DNA of 64,000 bases. Source: Balaenoptera acutorostrata. Taxonomy: Eukaryota; Chordata; Mammalia; Artiodactyla; Balaenopteridae. The notes under the pieces are model-generated. The model was not told the origin of the DNA. It did no database searches and saw nothing but the letters and a program-made list of their open reading frames with translations. The stretch spans positions 22,936,116 to 23,000,115 of the forward strand of contig NC_080073.1 in assembly GCF_949987535.1 (NCBI RefSeq), read 5' to 3'. Positions 11,990-25,270 of this stretch are shown piece by piece. Positions within the stretch are counted from its first letter, which is position 1. Each line of letters begins with the position of its first letter. The position numbers were made by a program, and so were the translations under genes.

Positions 11990-12375
11990 GGTGGAAAGAA
12001 TGTGGTCCCCAAAAAGATATGTCTATATTCTAATCCCCAGAACCTGTGAATATTACCTTTTATGGCAAAAGATGTGATTAATTTAATAACTGTAAAAAGA
12101 AGAACTTATCCTAGATCATCTGAGTGGACTGTAAATACAGTCAGATGTACCCTTATAAGAGGAAGTTTGGGACAGCCCCACAGAGGCTACGTGAAGATGG
12201 AGGCAGAGATCGGAGTGATGCGGCCACAAGCCCAGGAACTTCCAGGGCGGGAACCAGAAGCTGGAAGAGGCATGGAATGAATTCTCTAGAGTTCCCGAAG
12301 GGAATGCAGCAGTGCTGGATTTCAGGCTTCTAGCCCCTAGAACTCTGAGACAATACATTTCAGGTAACAGTAGGC
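11990..12375 (+). repeat. MLT1 (ERVL-MaLR) LTR
   Basis: Sense MLT1 order: 'gtggtccccaaaaagatatg', 'cccagaacctgtgaatatta', 'agatggaggcagagatcgga', 'gaaccagaagctggaagagg', 'ctgagacaatacatttcagg'. The extreme 3' end is lost. Confidence 0.85.
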
Positions 12376-12654
12376 ATGTAAAAGCCTGATCCCTCCATTG
12401 CCAAGTTCCCCAGGAACCTTCCTTCTAATGGTTCCATCCATTGATGAGTGTGACCTGCATTAATTATTATTTAAGGGTAATAAAATGGTGATTCCTCATT
12501 CCTTTCCCCTTTATTAGTAAGAGCTCTTTTATAAAGAACCTTCCCTTATCAGGTTGGGCTCTTTGCTTATCCTAAAATGCTGTTCATATAAGAAACACTA
12601 AAGATAAATACTTAATTCTTCTCTTTTAATTGTTATTCCCCAAGTAAGGAACTG

Positions 12655-13010
12655 GTAATGATAGTAATTTTTTTTTTAATTTTAAGACTTTTTTTTAAGA
12701 GCAGTTTTAGGTCCACAGCAGAATTGAGCAGGAAGTGCAGAGATTTTGCATATACCTCCTGCCCCCGCAGACACACAGACTCCCTCACTACCAACAACCC
12801 CCGCCAGAGCGGGACATTTGTTGCAATCAATGAAGCTACAATGACACATCATTATCTCCCGAAGTCCGTGGTTTTATTAGGGTTCACTCTTGGTGTACAT
12901 TCTATGGATTTGGACAGACACATGACAGGTATCCACCATTATAGTATCATATAGAATAGTTTCACTGCTCTAAAAACCCTCCGTTCTCTGCCTCTTCATG
13001 ACAGTAATTT
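12655..13010 (-). repeat. L1M 3' UTR fragment, antisense
   Basis: A T-rich start is followed by 'gcagttttaggtccacagca' and 'catgacaggtatccaccatt'. These phrases belong to old L1M 3' UTRs. The 98-codon plus-strand frame here is non-coding repeat. Confidence 0.75.
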
Positions 13011-13544
13011 AAATTCTTATTTGTGTCATTGTTTAATATCTGTCTCCCCTACTAGAGTTTAAAACTCTGTGTGAACAAAAAAATCTGTCAACCTGCTTCA
13101 CTGTCTAATCTGTCCTGCCTGCCACAGGGAAGGAGCACACCTAAGATATTTTAATAAACAGGAATTTCTACTATCCCTGAGAAATCCCAGAGCCCCAAGA
13201 GGAATGTGGAGCCCTCCCCCACCCCCTTCTGCCTCTTCTTTTGATCACAAAGCAGTGAAATTACTTTAGGGGATTTTTTTTTCCAAGCCCTAAAGCAAGG
13301 AAGCAAAATCCTGTCAGGCAGTATCAGCAACTCCTTGTGAAGGGAGCCAAACTTTGAAGGGAATGGATCTTAGGGATGCTTAGGTGGAGTTTCTGGCATT
13401 ATTTTTCTCACCAGAACCATCTTCTAGGATGTTGGGGTGGGGAGGGACTTAACAATCATCTAGTTGAATGCTTTAAAACAATGCAATTCAAAACAGCCAC
13501 CACTATAATAATAACAATAACAATAGTAACAATACACCATTCAA

Positions 13545-15800
13545 AGTCCTAGGATAACTGAATCAACAGCTTCAGGAACAAACCTAGGAGTCCGCATTTT
13601 AAGCTTTTCAGGTAATTCTGACATAGCCCACCTTAGCCTTGGACTTGGAAATTACTGCCACCTATAGTGGCAGGGTTTTCAAGTTGATAGTTAATAATAA
13701 AACTTTTGGCAAAACTTCAATAGATGTCCAGTAGTTTTAAAAAATTAATTCATTCTAAAAATACTAAGTGCCTACTAAGGGCCAGGGACTATTCTAGAAA
13801 CTGGGAATACGGAAATGAACAAAACCAAGAAGGTCCCTGCCCTCATGGAGCTTATATTAGGAGAGAGGAAGTGCATACAATGAGCTAAAAATAAGTAAAT
13901 AATAAACATATCCACACATACAGTAACAGCCCCTTGTACCTTTTTTAGAAACTTTAGGGCTTCCTGGGGCAGAATTTGAAAATGTACCCTCTCTACAAGC
14001 ATGTGGAAGTGCAGAAAGAAGTGAGTTATCCAAACTCACAGAGCTAGACCCTGGCAGAGTGGGGCTAATGCAAACATTCCCTTGGGCCTTGTCTGTACAA
14101 GGTTCTTCTTAACATAGGAACATGGATGGTTTGACTTGAGTTTTCACAAGTTAACAAGGCTGAGGAGAGGAGGATCACTACCAGACAGGAGAAGAGGAAT
14201 ACACCAGCCTCCAAGCTGCAAAGCCCCACTCCAGATCAGGCACAGAGGTTCAGGAGCAGGGGTCTGTCTGGAGCGCCATTTAGCCCAGGGTTGCCAAACT
14301 GAATCAGTATTACCTAAAGACCCTTTTCAAACTACTGAGTCCTAGAATTTTGTTACCGTGTACTCTCATTTGGTGGGATGAGAGTGAGGCCTGGGAATAT
14401 GTATTTTTATGAATCTGTATCAGGGGGGTTTTTTGTTTGTTTGTTTGGTCGGTTGGTTGGTTGGCTGGTTGGTTCAAGTAACGAACAAAAACAAACTCTA
14501 GTTTACTTAAGGCAAAAATAAATATTTTGGGTGTGGCTCACAGAACCAAAGGAAGGCTAAAAACAGTCTTTTAAAAGGACACGAACTGGAACAGCTCCAG
14601 GGGCCTGCGTAGCAACAATTAAAGGTTGCATTCCCCACAGGCCTTAGTTAGAAAGAATCGGCCCCTGCCATTATCTGCACATGTGCTACTCTACTCAAGA
14701 TTAAATTACAATGGGAAAGTGTGACTAACCTATCTTGGGCCGCATTCCTACTTCTTGGCTAGGGAAGAACAGACATTTTGATTGTCAATCCCATCAAAAC
14801 TACAAATAATAGAGTGGCAATTGATCAAAGACAAAAAACAGGATGCTATTAGCAGAGAAGGGGGCAAGGATACTGGCAGGTAAAAAGAGCTGATGTCCAC
14901 TTCTACCTCCCCAAGTTGATGCTGAGACACAGCCAGGTTTAAAGACCAATGGCTTGGTTCAACCCCCAGCCAGATATTTGAACTGTGCCTGCAACAGACA
15001 TATCAATGTGCTTGAAAGTACCCTTCGCAAGATGACCCAAAGATCTTTCTTCTTGGAGTAAATATATCCGTTCCTTTTCCAAAGGAGGCTTCCCTCCCTC
15101 ATGGCCCTGTTGCAAAAATAGGGTATCTCATTTCACAGCATCAGCTGTTCTTCTCCCAGCCCAGTCTCCAAGCTCACATTGGCATCTTATTATTCTTTAC
15201 ATATACCAGTACATGCCTACCTAAGTTCTTCTGCTGTTGCCAATTCCCTGAGTGAAACACTTTTCTCCCAGAAACCATACAGCTTGCTCTCTTTCTTCAT
15301 TCAGTTTTTTGCTTTAATGTCACCTGTTTAAAAATCAACCTCATCCCCCTGCCTCGGCACTCCCTAACTCCCTTCCTGCTTTTTGTTTTCTCTATACCAC
15401 TACCTGAAATAATGTAAATTTTCCTAATGTATTTCTTCATTGTCTGTCTTTCATCTCTAGAATATGAGCCCCTTGGGGACAGGAAGCTGGTAAGTTTTAT
15501 TCACAGCTGTATCCCCACATTTATAATGGTGCCTGGTATACTGTAAATGCTCAATATAACTCTGATGAGTAAATGAATAAATAAATACATGAATAAGGTC
15601 CTTGAAACACCTGTATAAGAATCAGCCGTGGCAGTTTATTTAAAATTCAGCTTTATGTCCCTACCCTCCACCTACTGAATTGGAACCACCGGTGGATGGA
15701 GCCTGGGGACCTGCATTTAGAATCTTCACAATGATGCTAATGAACACTAAGGTCTAAGAATTGCATTCTCCAGAACCAGCGCAAGCCCTCTTTCATGTTA
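13545..15800. repeat. Cluster of small relics: MER5-type, L2, simple repeat
   Basis: MER5-like pieces lie at about 13,545-13,670, 14,283-14,405 and 15,600-15,785. L2-like pieces lie at about 13,745-13,870 ('ccctgccctcatggagctta') and 15,455-15,600 (L2 3' end with 'tgaataaataaatacatgaa'). A (TTTG)n/(GGTT)n tract lies at about 14,430-14,475. Between them I see no gene. Confidence 0.55.
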
Positions 15801-16409
15801 CACTCCACTGGATGCTTGAAGACAGCTCTTCTAACCTCTTCCTCTCACTCACCCCTGGATTTTGTCTTAGACTGAATGGTTAAATCATCTACACTTATCC
15901 CTCCTAGGAGATCCCTCACTTCCCCCAGCAGGTCAGGGTGTGTTCTTTGAATGCACCTCTATTCATTTTCTTTCCTTTTAGAGTGATCTTGGCTGGAGAG
16001 TGACTTTCTAACCAACTGCTCTCTTTAAGACCTTGCAGAGCTTTTTGAAAATTAGTTCTTATACATGAAATCCTGCCCTTTTTCCTCCACCCTCCCATTC
16101 TTTGGGAAGAAGTTGGAAAAGATTGAAATGTTGTGCTGTTCAGACCTGTGATCTCAGAGTGGAAAACATTGGGTTTTGTTTCATCAAAATGAAAGGGAAA
16201 ATGGTGTTTTAATACACATTTTCACTACAAGTCTATCTATTGTGTAGGTGATCTGTGTCAGCTAACTGACCGTGTTACTGAGTTTTCTTGTATTGTTTTT
16301 AAAAACTGAAAAGCAAAGTTGGCAAAATTCTGGAGCTCAGCTTTCCTACAAACTAGGGTGTGTGCTTGCTGATTGGCTCACAGAACCAGTGTGAATAGGC
16401 AGAAGAATA

Positions 16410-16888
16410 GCTCCACCACCTCCTAAGACATTCACACCGTCATCCTCAGAACACGGCACAAATACGTTACATGGCAAAAGGCAGAGGTGATTAAATTAAG
16501 AACCATGAGACAGGTAGAATATCATGAATTATCTGGATGTGTCTAATCTAATCACATGAGTCCTTAAAATCAAATAATCTTTCCTACGGTGCAGAGAGAC
16601 AGAGAGATGTGATTATGGAAGAATCATCAGAGAGGCAAGGCTGTTGGTGTTGAAAACAGAGCAAGGGACCAAGAGCCAAGGCAGCCTCTAGAGGCTGGAA
16701 AAGGCATGGAAACAGATTCTTCCCTGGAGCTTCCCGAAAGGAACACAGCCCTGCCGACACCTTGATTTTAGTCCAGTGAGACCTGTGTCAGACTTCTGAC
16801 TTGCAGAACTGTAAGATAATAAATTTATACTGTTTAAGCTACTAAATGTATGATAATCTGTTACAGAAGCAATAGAAAACTAATACGA
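16410..16888 (+). repeat. MLT1 LTR
   Basis: 'ggcaaaaggcagaggtgatt', 'ggctggaaaaggcatggaaa', 'cctgccgacaccttgatttt' and the MLT1 3' terminus 'agcaatagaaaactaatacg' appear in order. Confidence 0.88.
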
Positions 16889-17177
16889 CCAGTGTACAAA
16901 TGTAGTTGTAAAGTAGATCAGGCATCATGCTCATAATAGAGCTGTTAGTAAAAACCCCAAATTGGAAACAATTCAAATGTCCACCCAGAAGTGACTATGG
17001 CCTGGTTGCTGGTCACATGGTTATAGCCAGTTTGTGAAAACTCATCAAGCTATTATATATAATACATACACCTTTCTATATGTATATTACTGTACAATAA
17101 AATTTGTAAAAAGCAATGATAATACAAATATCCATATAATATAGTATTATGCAGTCATTTAAAAAATACAGTTTAGA

Positions 17178-17372
17178 ACAGAGGTCAGCATATAATCTAG
17201 CCCACCACCTGACCTAAGCACAGCCATTCCCATTCATTATATAATTCTCTGGCAGCTTTCACACTACGAAGGCAGAGTTGATAGTATTTGTGATACAGAC
17301 TGTGTGAGCCTCAAAGCCTATAATATTTATTATATGACCCTTTTCAGAAAAAAAGTTTGCTGACCCCATGTT
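17178..17372 (-). repeat. Nonautonomous hAT-like element (GGCAAACT family)
   Basis: 'agaggtcagcatataatcta' at one end and 'aaaagtttgctgaccccatg' at the other form the imperfect terminal inverted repeats of this common ~200-bp element. Confidence 0.65.
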
Positions 17373-17689
17373 CAATGGCGTTGCTATAACTCAAAAAAGT
17401 AGTTTACAATAGTAAATATATTAAATGATCCTAAATGTTTAAAACACACATATATAGGGAAAAGTCCATACCTCAAATGTGTTCTTCAGAAACTAGCTCT
17501 GCAGAATATTTATAATAAGTGCTATGTGTGCATAAACAAGCTTGCTTCTATGGTCAAACAATCTTAAGGACTTTTGGGTTAAAAGAAGTTGAAAATGTTT
17601 CCTGACTCAAAGCTTCAAAAATATCAATGACCTTTAAATCTACAAAATAAAGGTAGAAAACACACATCCTCCAAACTTAATTTGTCACT

Positions 17690-18345
17690 TCAGTAGGCAG
17701 AATGCTCCCCAAAACTTGTCCCCTCCTAATCCTTGGAACCTGTTAATATATTACCTTATCTGGCAAAAGGGATTTTCTAGATGAGATTAATGTTTCAGCC
17801 CTTAAAATAGGGAGATGATTTCGGATTATCTGGGCAGGTCCAATATAAACACATAAACACTTAAAAGCAGAGGATTTTCTCCAGCTGGAGGTTGGAGAGG
17901 TGAGACAGAAGGAGAAGCCAGAGAGATTCAAAACATGAGGGGATTTGACCCTTGATGCTGCCTTTGAAGATGAAGGGAGTCACAAGCCAGGGAATGGAGG
18001 TCACCTCGTAAAGCTAAGAATGATCCCTGGCTGACAATCAGCAACGACACGGGTCCTCTGTCCTTTAACCACGTGAAACTGAATTCTCTTGACGATCTGA
18101 ATGAGTCTGGAAGTATATTTTCCAACAACCCACTCACCCTTCTTCAAGACTCCAGCTAAGAGCCCAGGCTAGCCAACACCTTAACTTTCAACCTTGTGAG
18201 ATCCTAAGCAGAGTACTCAGCTAAGCCGACTGGACTTCTGACCAGAAGGACTTCTGAACAGAGCTGTGAGATAATAAACAGGTATTATCTTAAACTGTTA
18301 AGTTTGTGGCAATTTGTTACAGCAGCAATAGAAAACTAATACAAT
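17690..18345 (+). repeat. MLT1D-like LTR, nearly full length
   Basis: It has 'ggcagaatgctccccaaaac', 'aagggagtcacaagccaggg' and 'gtgagataataaacaggtat', and ends 'gcaatagaaaactaatacaa'. At about 650 bp it is long for MLT1. It contains frames of 62 and 69 codons that are not genes. Confidence 0.85.
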
Positions 18346-18879
18346 AATGGATCCTCTTTTGGAGGGACATATCATGGGATCAGTGTCCAGTGGGACAGAC
18401 TTTAGGAAATGCTGCTGTAAAGACATAAACCTACATATTTGCATTGCTAATCTGTTGAACAGGTTTCAAGAAGTTTAAAAGTTTTTCTTCTTTACACTCT
18501 TCTCTATTTTCTAAATTATCTGTAATGTACCTTTATTACTTTCATAATCATAAAAGGTTTTTTTTTATTGTGGGAAACTCTACAGGACAGAAGTCTACCA
18601 GGTTTATATCAATGAATAAATTTCAAGAAAAAAAAAGGAAATGAAAGAAAACCTACAGACCAAAAGAGATTTAAGAAATATCAATTGATTGCAATTTATG
18701 GATCTTACTTGAGCCCCAAATCAAACAAATTAATTATATATAGTTATATAATATTGATCAGACAAGTGGAAACTGAATTACTGATAATTAAATTTGGGTA
18801 TGATAATGATATTATGGATTTTTAAAAATGTGTCCTTATCTCTTAGAGGTACATATAGAAGTATTTATGAAAAAAATAA

Positions 18880-19130
18880 ATTGTTAAAATGTGAATGCTG
18901 TAGTGTATCTCTCAGATACACCCCCTCTGCTTCCAGGACTGCAGTACTCATTTCCTCAGCTGCTGAGAAGGTTGGCTACTAACAGCTCACAGCTCAGGCC
19001 CCCTCTAGAAACTCTCCTCTGACAATTCTTCTTCTTTCACTTCCCAACAGGTACTGATCCCAAGAGCAGCACACAATAAACTTCCTGCATACTAATCTCT
19101 GTCTCAGGGTCTGCTTACCCAGGAAACCAA
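18880..19130 (+). repeat. ERVL-type LTR, 3' portion
   Basis: The end 'aataaacttcctgcatacta' plus 'ctctgtctcagggtctgctt' matches the 3' region of ERVL-class LTRs. The 5' boundary is uncertain. Confidence 0.6.
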
Positions 19131-19166
19131 CAAGCAATGATGTCAATAATAACAACAAAGTCAAAA

Positions 19167-19510
19167 TCATAGAGTCTGTGTTTCAGGGCATATGACAGGA
19201 GTTCCATGTAGGATTTCTAGTTTCTTAATATTCTTCACAGAAACTGGCACAACCAAACGTAGAGCCTTCAAGCCAAACTTCTCACATACAAGGTTGGTAG
19301 CCAAGCTCATAACTGTACAGGGTGCTTCCAGCCCACATAAGGAGAGTGAAGAGGGGGAGGGGCTCGTATGGATGTGGGACCTGGAATGGGACCTGACTCC
19401 GCACACAGACAGGCTCCGAGGTGGGGTGATCGACTGGGGTAGTGGCTTCTGGGGAGTACCAGGCAACTTTCTGAATGATGTCAGGGTGCACACAACTGCA
19501 AATGCCTAGA
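19167..19510 (-). other. Stretch open on both strands, unrecognised
   Basis: Overlapping frames of about 105-108 codons occur on both strands, plus a 69-codon minus frame. I recognise no repeat here. The minus-strand 108-codon product is Ser/Pro-rich in the middle, with a hydrophobic C-terminal part (ALRLVVPVSVKNIKKL). It could be a decayed processed pseudogene or chance; no poly(A) or TSD is visible. Confidence 0.2.
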
Positions 19511-19821
19511 GTAATATTTGTTATAATGAAGTAGAGGGTACAGTTTCTTCACACACACTCTAAAGCAAAGCTGTTTGCTGTATCAGGTTAGAGAGACTGG
19601 TAACTGGGATAATGAGCCCTGAGTTAAACTAGAAAGTGGCTCATAAAGTTAAGTCCATCACAGCTTTGAACAACTAGATGCCAATGTCTCAGGGCAGGCC
19701 CAAGTAGAAGAGCAAAATGGTTTTCTACTTAGGTTTCACCTTCCTAACTTCTTTATCCTCCCCCTCAGACCCTCTCTTTTCTCTCCCTGGCTTCCCTCCT
19801 ATTTTCTTTTGTACCTAACTC

Positions 19822-20020
19822 AGGGGTCAGCAAAGTACAGCTTTGCCGGCCAGCTGCCTATGTTTTCATAGTCCTCAAATGAAAAATAGCTTTAAATGAT
19901 GACACTTTAAATGATTATATAAGTATCTGCATAATGGTCTCGATTTTGCCTCTTTGCCTGCACAGCCTGAAGTATTTATAAACTGGGCCTTCAAGAAAAA
20001 GTTTGTTGACCCCTGGTCTA
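19822..20020 (+). repeat. Nonautonomous hAT-like element (GGCAAACT family)
   Basis: CAGGGGTCAGCAAAGTACAG at the left and AAAGTTTGTTGACCCCTGG at the right form clear terminal inverted repeats about 200 bp apart. Confidence 0.75.
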
Positions 20021-20284
20021 GCTCGCAAAGCAGCATTCATGGACCAGAAAGATTGCAAATGAGTGTCTTTTCTCAGGATTCATGAGACCGTATTAGTTCT
20101 AGAGCAGGTAGTGGCTTTTTATTCACCCGTTTGACAAATATGTGTTGAGTGCTGAGTAAAGACAGGTCAGGCCCTGTGACAGAGGCTGGATATACTTAAA
20201 TGAATGAAATACATAAGTTCGGGGCCTTGTGGAGATTGCAATCCAAACATCCTGTGCAGAGTCCAGATGTTTGTGATGCTCAAA

Positions 20285-20590
20285 GGTGGTCTGTGATCCA
20301 GCAGCATCAGCATTACCTGCGAACTTGTTAGAAATACAAATTCTGGGGAATTCCCTGGCGGTCCAATGGTTAGGACTCAGTGCTTTCACTGCCAGGGCCC
20401 AGGTTCGATCCTGATTGGGAAACGAAGATTCCGCAAGCAGTGTGGCACGGTCAAAAAAAAAAAAATTCTGGGGCTCCACACTAGACCTCTTGAATCAGAA
20501 ATCTGGACAGTGGGACCCAGCCATGTGTGCTTTTGCCAGCCCTCTAGGTGATTCTGACTCATGCTTAAGTTTTAGAACTACTGAGCTAAA
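20285..20590 (+). repeat. MER5-type hAT element split by a SINE
   Basis: The left part includes 'gcagcatcagcattacctgc'. The right part resumes 'tctggggctccacactagac' and ends 'taagttttagaactactgag'. The gap is exactly the SINE at 20,349-20,462. Confidence 0.8.
20349..20462 (+). repeat. Short tRNA-derived SINE (CHR-2/Bov-tA-like)
   Basis: It begins AATTCCCTGGCGGTCCAATGG, has 'aggttcgatcctgattggga' and ends in poly(A). A perfect 11-bp TSD aaattctgggg lies at 20,338-20,348 and 20,463-20,473. Confidence 0.93.
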
Positions 20591-20891
20591 CCAACAAGGT
20601 TTGTCCTGGGATAGTGGTTTTATGAACCAGGTTTTCGGAAAGTAATTAGCTGTAATGCTCATGTTAGAAGGTACTTTGGCCACCTTACTATCCTATGTTA
20701 CTTATTTATTTTTACTAAAATTATAGGAAATAGATAGTAAAAGTATGCTACAGAATGTATAGGTGGCCGAATATATACAGAACACTGAGCTCGGCACTGC
20801 AGTGAATGTTCGGGAAATAAAGGCTGCTTGGTGCCTTGAGGTCTTCCAGTGAAAAAGAAAATGAACCCATAGTATCAGCATCATTATATGC

Positions 20892-21105
20892 CAGGGATCA
20901 GCAAACATATTCTGTAAAGATCCAGATAGTCAATATTTTAGGCTTTGTAGGCATATGGTCTCTGTCCCAACTATTCAACTTTGCTATTGTAGCACAAAAG
21001 CAGCATATCTATAGATGATATATAAATGAATGAGCATTGTTACGTTCCAATAAAACTTTATTTACAAAAACAGGCAGCAGGACCATGGTTTGCCAACCCA
21101 TATTA
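20892..21105 (+). repeat. Nonautonomous hAT-like element (GGCAAACT family)
   Basis: 'ccagggatcagcaaacatat' through 'ttccaataaaactttattta' to 'catggtttgccaaccca' covers the element from end to end. Confidence 0.8.
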
Positions 21106-22616
21106 TATACCATCACATACCATATACTATTACATATGATGCCATAAACCATCCTGTATGGTTTCATTATATATTTCATCCTGTTCATGTGTTTTCCACA
21201 ATTCTCCTGATAATTTTGTCATATTTGATCATCTAACTTTGACCCTCCTAACTTTGGTTTCCAAAACTCTATTAATATCCTATTTGTGCAAAAATTGTTC
21301 AGAGCAGTAAGCTTCAAGGTATAACCTTACTCCAATAAGTGAATATACCCTACTTGTTTATTATCACAGTACTATAAACTACTGACAAAAAAACCCCCTA
21401 AAGTTAATATTATTATTTTAGAGGTTGGAAACTAAGTCTGAAAGAAGTTAAACAAATTGTTGAAGTTCATACAATTAATAAGTTTTGGAGCCAAGGCTCA
21501 AACTGTTTTTTCTGGCACCAAAGTTCAGATCTTTACTGAGAACTGCCTCCCGGTGCACTGAATACCAGTATATGCTTAATGTGTAACCAGAAACTGGGTT
21601 TAGGGCGCAAATGCAACATTTATGTTTGATTGGCTATTTCTGTTCTTGACTCTTCTATGACTGTGATCTCAGTTTCAGGGCAATTAATATCCTTAAGTCT
21701 CAGGACAATCACACATGTTGTAGGTGGGTCATAATCTAAAACCTTAAGTGTAATACCAGTGAAATAAATCTGGAATAGTAGATGTTCTTTAACAGCCCTA
21801 TCACCAGTACAGTTTCCTTTGCAACATGGTTTTACAGTTATTTATCCAGGGCCTAACTCCCCATGTGACCATCAGCAGATCTTTCCCCTCCTAGTACGTT
21901 AACTTGTCCATCTGAAACTAAGGGTCTTAGTCTATATATTACCAAGAAGTCTGCCTCTGAACTCAAAATTCTAATTCTATATCAACATGACATTCTTCCT
22001 CCAAGTTTTCCACTCTTACAGAGACAACCCCATGTGTTTTTCCATGGTTACAGAATGCACACTTCTTCTGTTGATACATATGTTAAACCAAATGCCCAAC
22101 TTTGTAGGATTTACAATCTTAAAAATTAAGGTAAGCATCATTGCCAAATGTAGAGGATAAATGAATACTTGTGGCCATCTTCACGTCTAAAGAAATTGTA
22201 AGCAAAGCCATGAATGACAAGATTTTCAGGGAGTTCACCTGTGGTACTCTAAAAACAGGAAGGGAAAATAAGGCATGCTAAATCTGAGAATGTGAGCAGA
22301 TCTGTACAGATGGGAACATTAGTGAACAAGCACCCATATGCATGTTTTCAGGTCAGATGGAGAGCCACTGAAAATAGATCAGAAAGCAGCAAAGCCTGAC
22401 AGGGACACATTTGAAAGAGCAGAATTTAAACTCAATCTCAGTGGGTAAAAAAAGACTCGACATCATCCTATTTCCCTAATAAGATATGACTGTGACATGT
22501 TGACCATTCAGAAAACAAGAGGAGCCCAGCCAAGGAGAGAAACATGGCTTTAGACAAACAAATCAACTGGGTTCCAGGCTTTCCTGAGAATTCATCAGTC
22601 CAACCAATGCCTGCTT
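21106..22616. other. Intergenic; one MIR-like piece
   Basis: A MIR-like segment lies at about 21,415-21,540. Otherwise AT-rich sequence in which I see no gene, repeat boundary or RNA gene. Confidence 0.45.
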
Positions 22617-22632
22617 TGGATGAATTGTTTTT

Positions 22633-22960
22633 TTTTTTTGTTTTTTTTTTTAATAGTAATCTTTTATTTATTTATTTATTTTTATGTATTTATTTTTGGC
22701 TGTGTTGGGTCTTCGTTTCTATGCGAGGGCTTTCTCTAGTTGTGGCAAGCGGGGGCCACTCTTCATTGCGATGCGCGGGCCTCTCACTATCGCGGCCTCT
22801 CTTGTTGTGGAGCACAGGCTCCAGACGCGCAGGCTCAGTAGTTGTGGCTCACGGGCCTAGTTGCTCCGCGCCATGTGGGATCTATCCCAGACCAGGGCTC
22901 GAACCCATGTCCCCTGCATTAGCAGGCAGATTCTCAACCACTGTGCCACCAGGGAAGCCC
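22633..22960 (-). repeat. CHR-type SINE, antisense
   Basis: The tail is T-rich (TTTATTTATT). The head complement ends ...CCACCAGGGAAGCCC. The TSD tggatgaattgttttt lies at 22,617-22,632 and 22,961-22,976. The 147-codon plus-strand frame is SINE plus flank. Confidence 0.95.
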
Positions 22961-23469
22961 TGGATGAATTGTTTTTATCATTCATAGCGAAATGAAAAAA
23001 AGTAAGAACTTGTTACAAAGATGTATTAATTGAATGTAAAGGATATTGATAGTATTATTTTCTTGGATTATGTGCTTCCTTCTTTTGTTGTTGCTGTTGC
23101 AAAAATTCCTTTCTTTTAGATAAAATGATGAGAGTAAATGATAGTTGGATTGACTTTCTTCTGTATTGTCTTCACTTAACAAGATAAAAGTAAAGTTTGT
23201 CAACTTTCTATAAGCGCCATCAAAAAAAAATTAATTACCTTAGTTCATGAAATCCAAAACACTAGGGGCCTGACTTGTGTGACACTTGGATGTTATCACT
23301 TTGTGGATCCTCATGATAGCTTCATTGTTGAAGGCCTGTTTTGAATCATACAGTTTACATGTCATTTATAATTGTCCCCTGAATCGTGCAAGACATGTAC
23401 TGCCATTCATAGTTTACAGATGAGGATGCTGAAGTTTGTAGAAGTCAAGAAATAAGCCTAAGGTAAAAC

Positions 23470-24380
23470 AGCTATTAAAATGGCCATCCCACCTCATATA
23501 ACATCAGAGGAATGCAAATTAAAACAACAGTGAGAAACCACTACACTCCTACTAGAATGGGCAAAATCCAGAACACTGACAATACCAAATGCTCACGAGG
23601 ATGTAGAGCAAAATGAACTCTCATTCCTTGCTGGTAGGAATGCAAAATGGTACAGTCATTTTGGAAGACAGTTTGGCTGTTTCTGACAAAACTAAACATA
23701 CTGTTACCATACAATCCAGCAATTGCATTCCTTGGTATTTAACCAAAGGATCTGAAAACTTAGGTACACACAAAAACCTACATATAAATGTTTGCAGCAG
23801 CTTTATTTATAATTGCCAAAACCAGAAAGCAAACAAGATATCCTTTAGTAGATGAATGGATAAACTGTAGTACATCCAGACAATGGACTATTTTTCAGTG
23901 CTAAAAAGAAATGCGCTATCAAGACACGTGAAAAGACATGAAGGAATCTTAAATGCATATGACTAAGTGAAAGCAGCCAATCTGAAAAGATTACATACTG
24001 TATGATTCCAACTATATGGCATTATGAAAAAGGCAAAACTATGGAGACAGTAAAAGATCAGTGCGTGCGAGGCTTGGGAGAGTTGGCAATGAATAGGTAG
24101 AGCACAGAGGATTTTTAGGTCAGTGAAACTACTCTGTATGATACCATAATGACAGATACATATCCTTATACATAGAATGCAAATCAAGCATGAACTCTCA
24201 TGTAAATTATGAACTTTGGGAGATTATGATGTGTCAGGGTAGTTTCATCATTGTTATGTAACAAATGTCCCACTTTGGTGGGGATGTTGATCGTGGGGAG
24301 ACTCTGCATGTGCGGGGGCAGGGGGTATGTGGGAAATCTCTGTATCTTCCCTTCAATTTCACTGGAATAAAACTGCTCTA
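23470..24380 (+). mobile_element. Old L1M 3' end (continues at 25,773-25,800)
   Basis: L1M late ORF2/3' UTR phrases ('gaatgcaaattaaaacaaca', 'agatgaatggataaactgta', 'atatggcattatgaaaaagg') run to AATAAAACTGCTCTA at 24,366-24,380. The last bases of the old element (aaaattaagtatt) reappear after the inserted L1 at about 25,788-25,800. Confidence 0.85.
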
Positions 24381-25007
24381 GCTCATACAACTCAATATCA
24401 AAAACACAAACAATCCAATCAAAAAATGGACAGAAGACCTAAATAGACATTTCTGCAAAGAAGATATGCAGATAGACAACAGGCCTATGAAAAGACACTC
24501 AACATTGCTAATTATTAGAGAAATGCAAATCAAAACCACAGTGATGTATCACCTCACACTGGTCAGAATGGCTCATCAAAAGTCTACAAATAATAAATGC
24601 TAGAGAGGGTGTGGAGAAAAGGGAACTCTCCTACACTGTTGATGGGAATGTAAATCGCTGTAGCCACTATGGAGAATAGTATGGAGGTTCCTTAAAAAAC
24701 TAAAAATAGAACTACCATATGATCCAGCAATCCCACTCCTGGGTATATACCCAGAAAAGATGAAAACTCTAAATCAAAAAGATACAGGCACCCCAATGTT
24801 CATAGTAGTACTATTTACAATAGGCAAGACATGGAAACAACCCAAGTGCCCATCAACAGACTATTGGCTTAAGAAGATGTGGTACATGTATACAATGGAA
24901 TATTACTCAACCATAAAAAAAAGAATGAAATGTTGCCATTTGCAGTAACATGGATGGACCTAGAGAATATTATATTTAGAGAAGTAAGTCAGACAAAGAA
25001 AGACAAC

Positions 25008-25009
<2 letters not shown>

Positions 25010-25049
<40 letters not shown>
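25010..25049. repeat. (TA)n microsatellite, about 20 units
   Basis: A pure TA tract inside the younger L1, likely variable in length. A second, shorter TA tract lies at about 25,650-25,668. Confidence 0.9.
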
Positions 25050-25052
<3 letters not shown>

Positions 25053-25270
25053 ACTTATATGTGGAATCTAAAAAATAATACAAATGAATCTATATAAAAA
25101 ACAGAAACAGACTCACAGACAAAGAAAACAAATTTATGGTTATCAAAGGGGAAAGGGAGGAAGGGAAGAATAAATTAGGATTATAGGATTAACAGATACA
25201 AACTACTATACATAAAAGAGATAAGCAACAAGGATTTTCTGTACAGCACAGGGATTTATATTCAATGTCT

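Noticed and set aside
22544..22987. 147-codon frame
   Set aside because: Most of it is an antisense SINE with its T-rich tail. Similar frames recur in other SINE copies (2,657-2,945; 5,498-5,861; 46,933-47,483).
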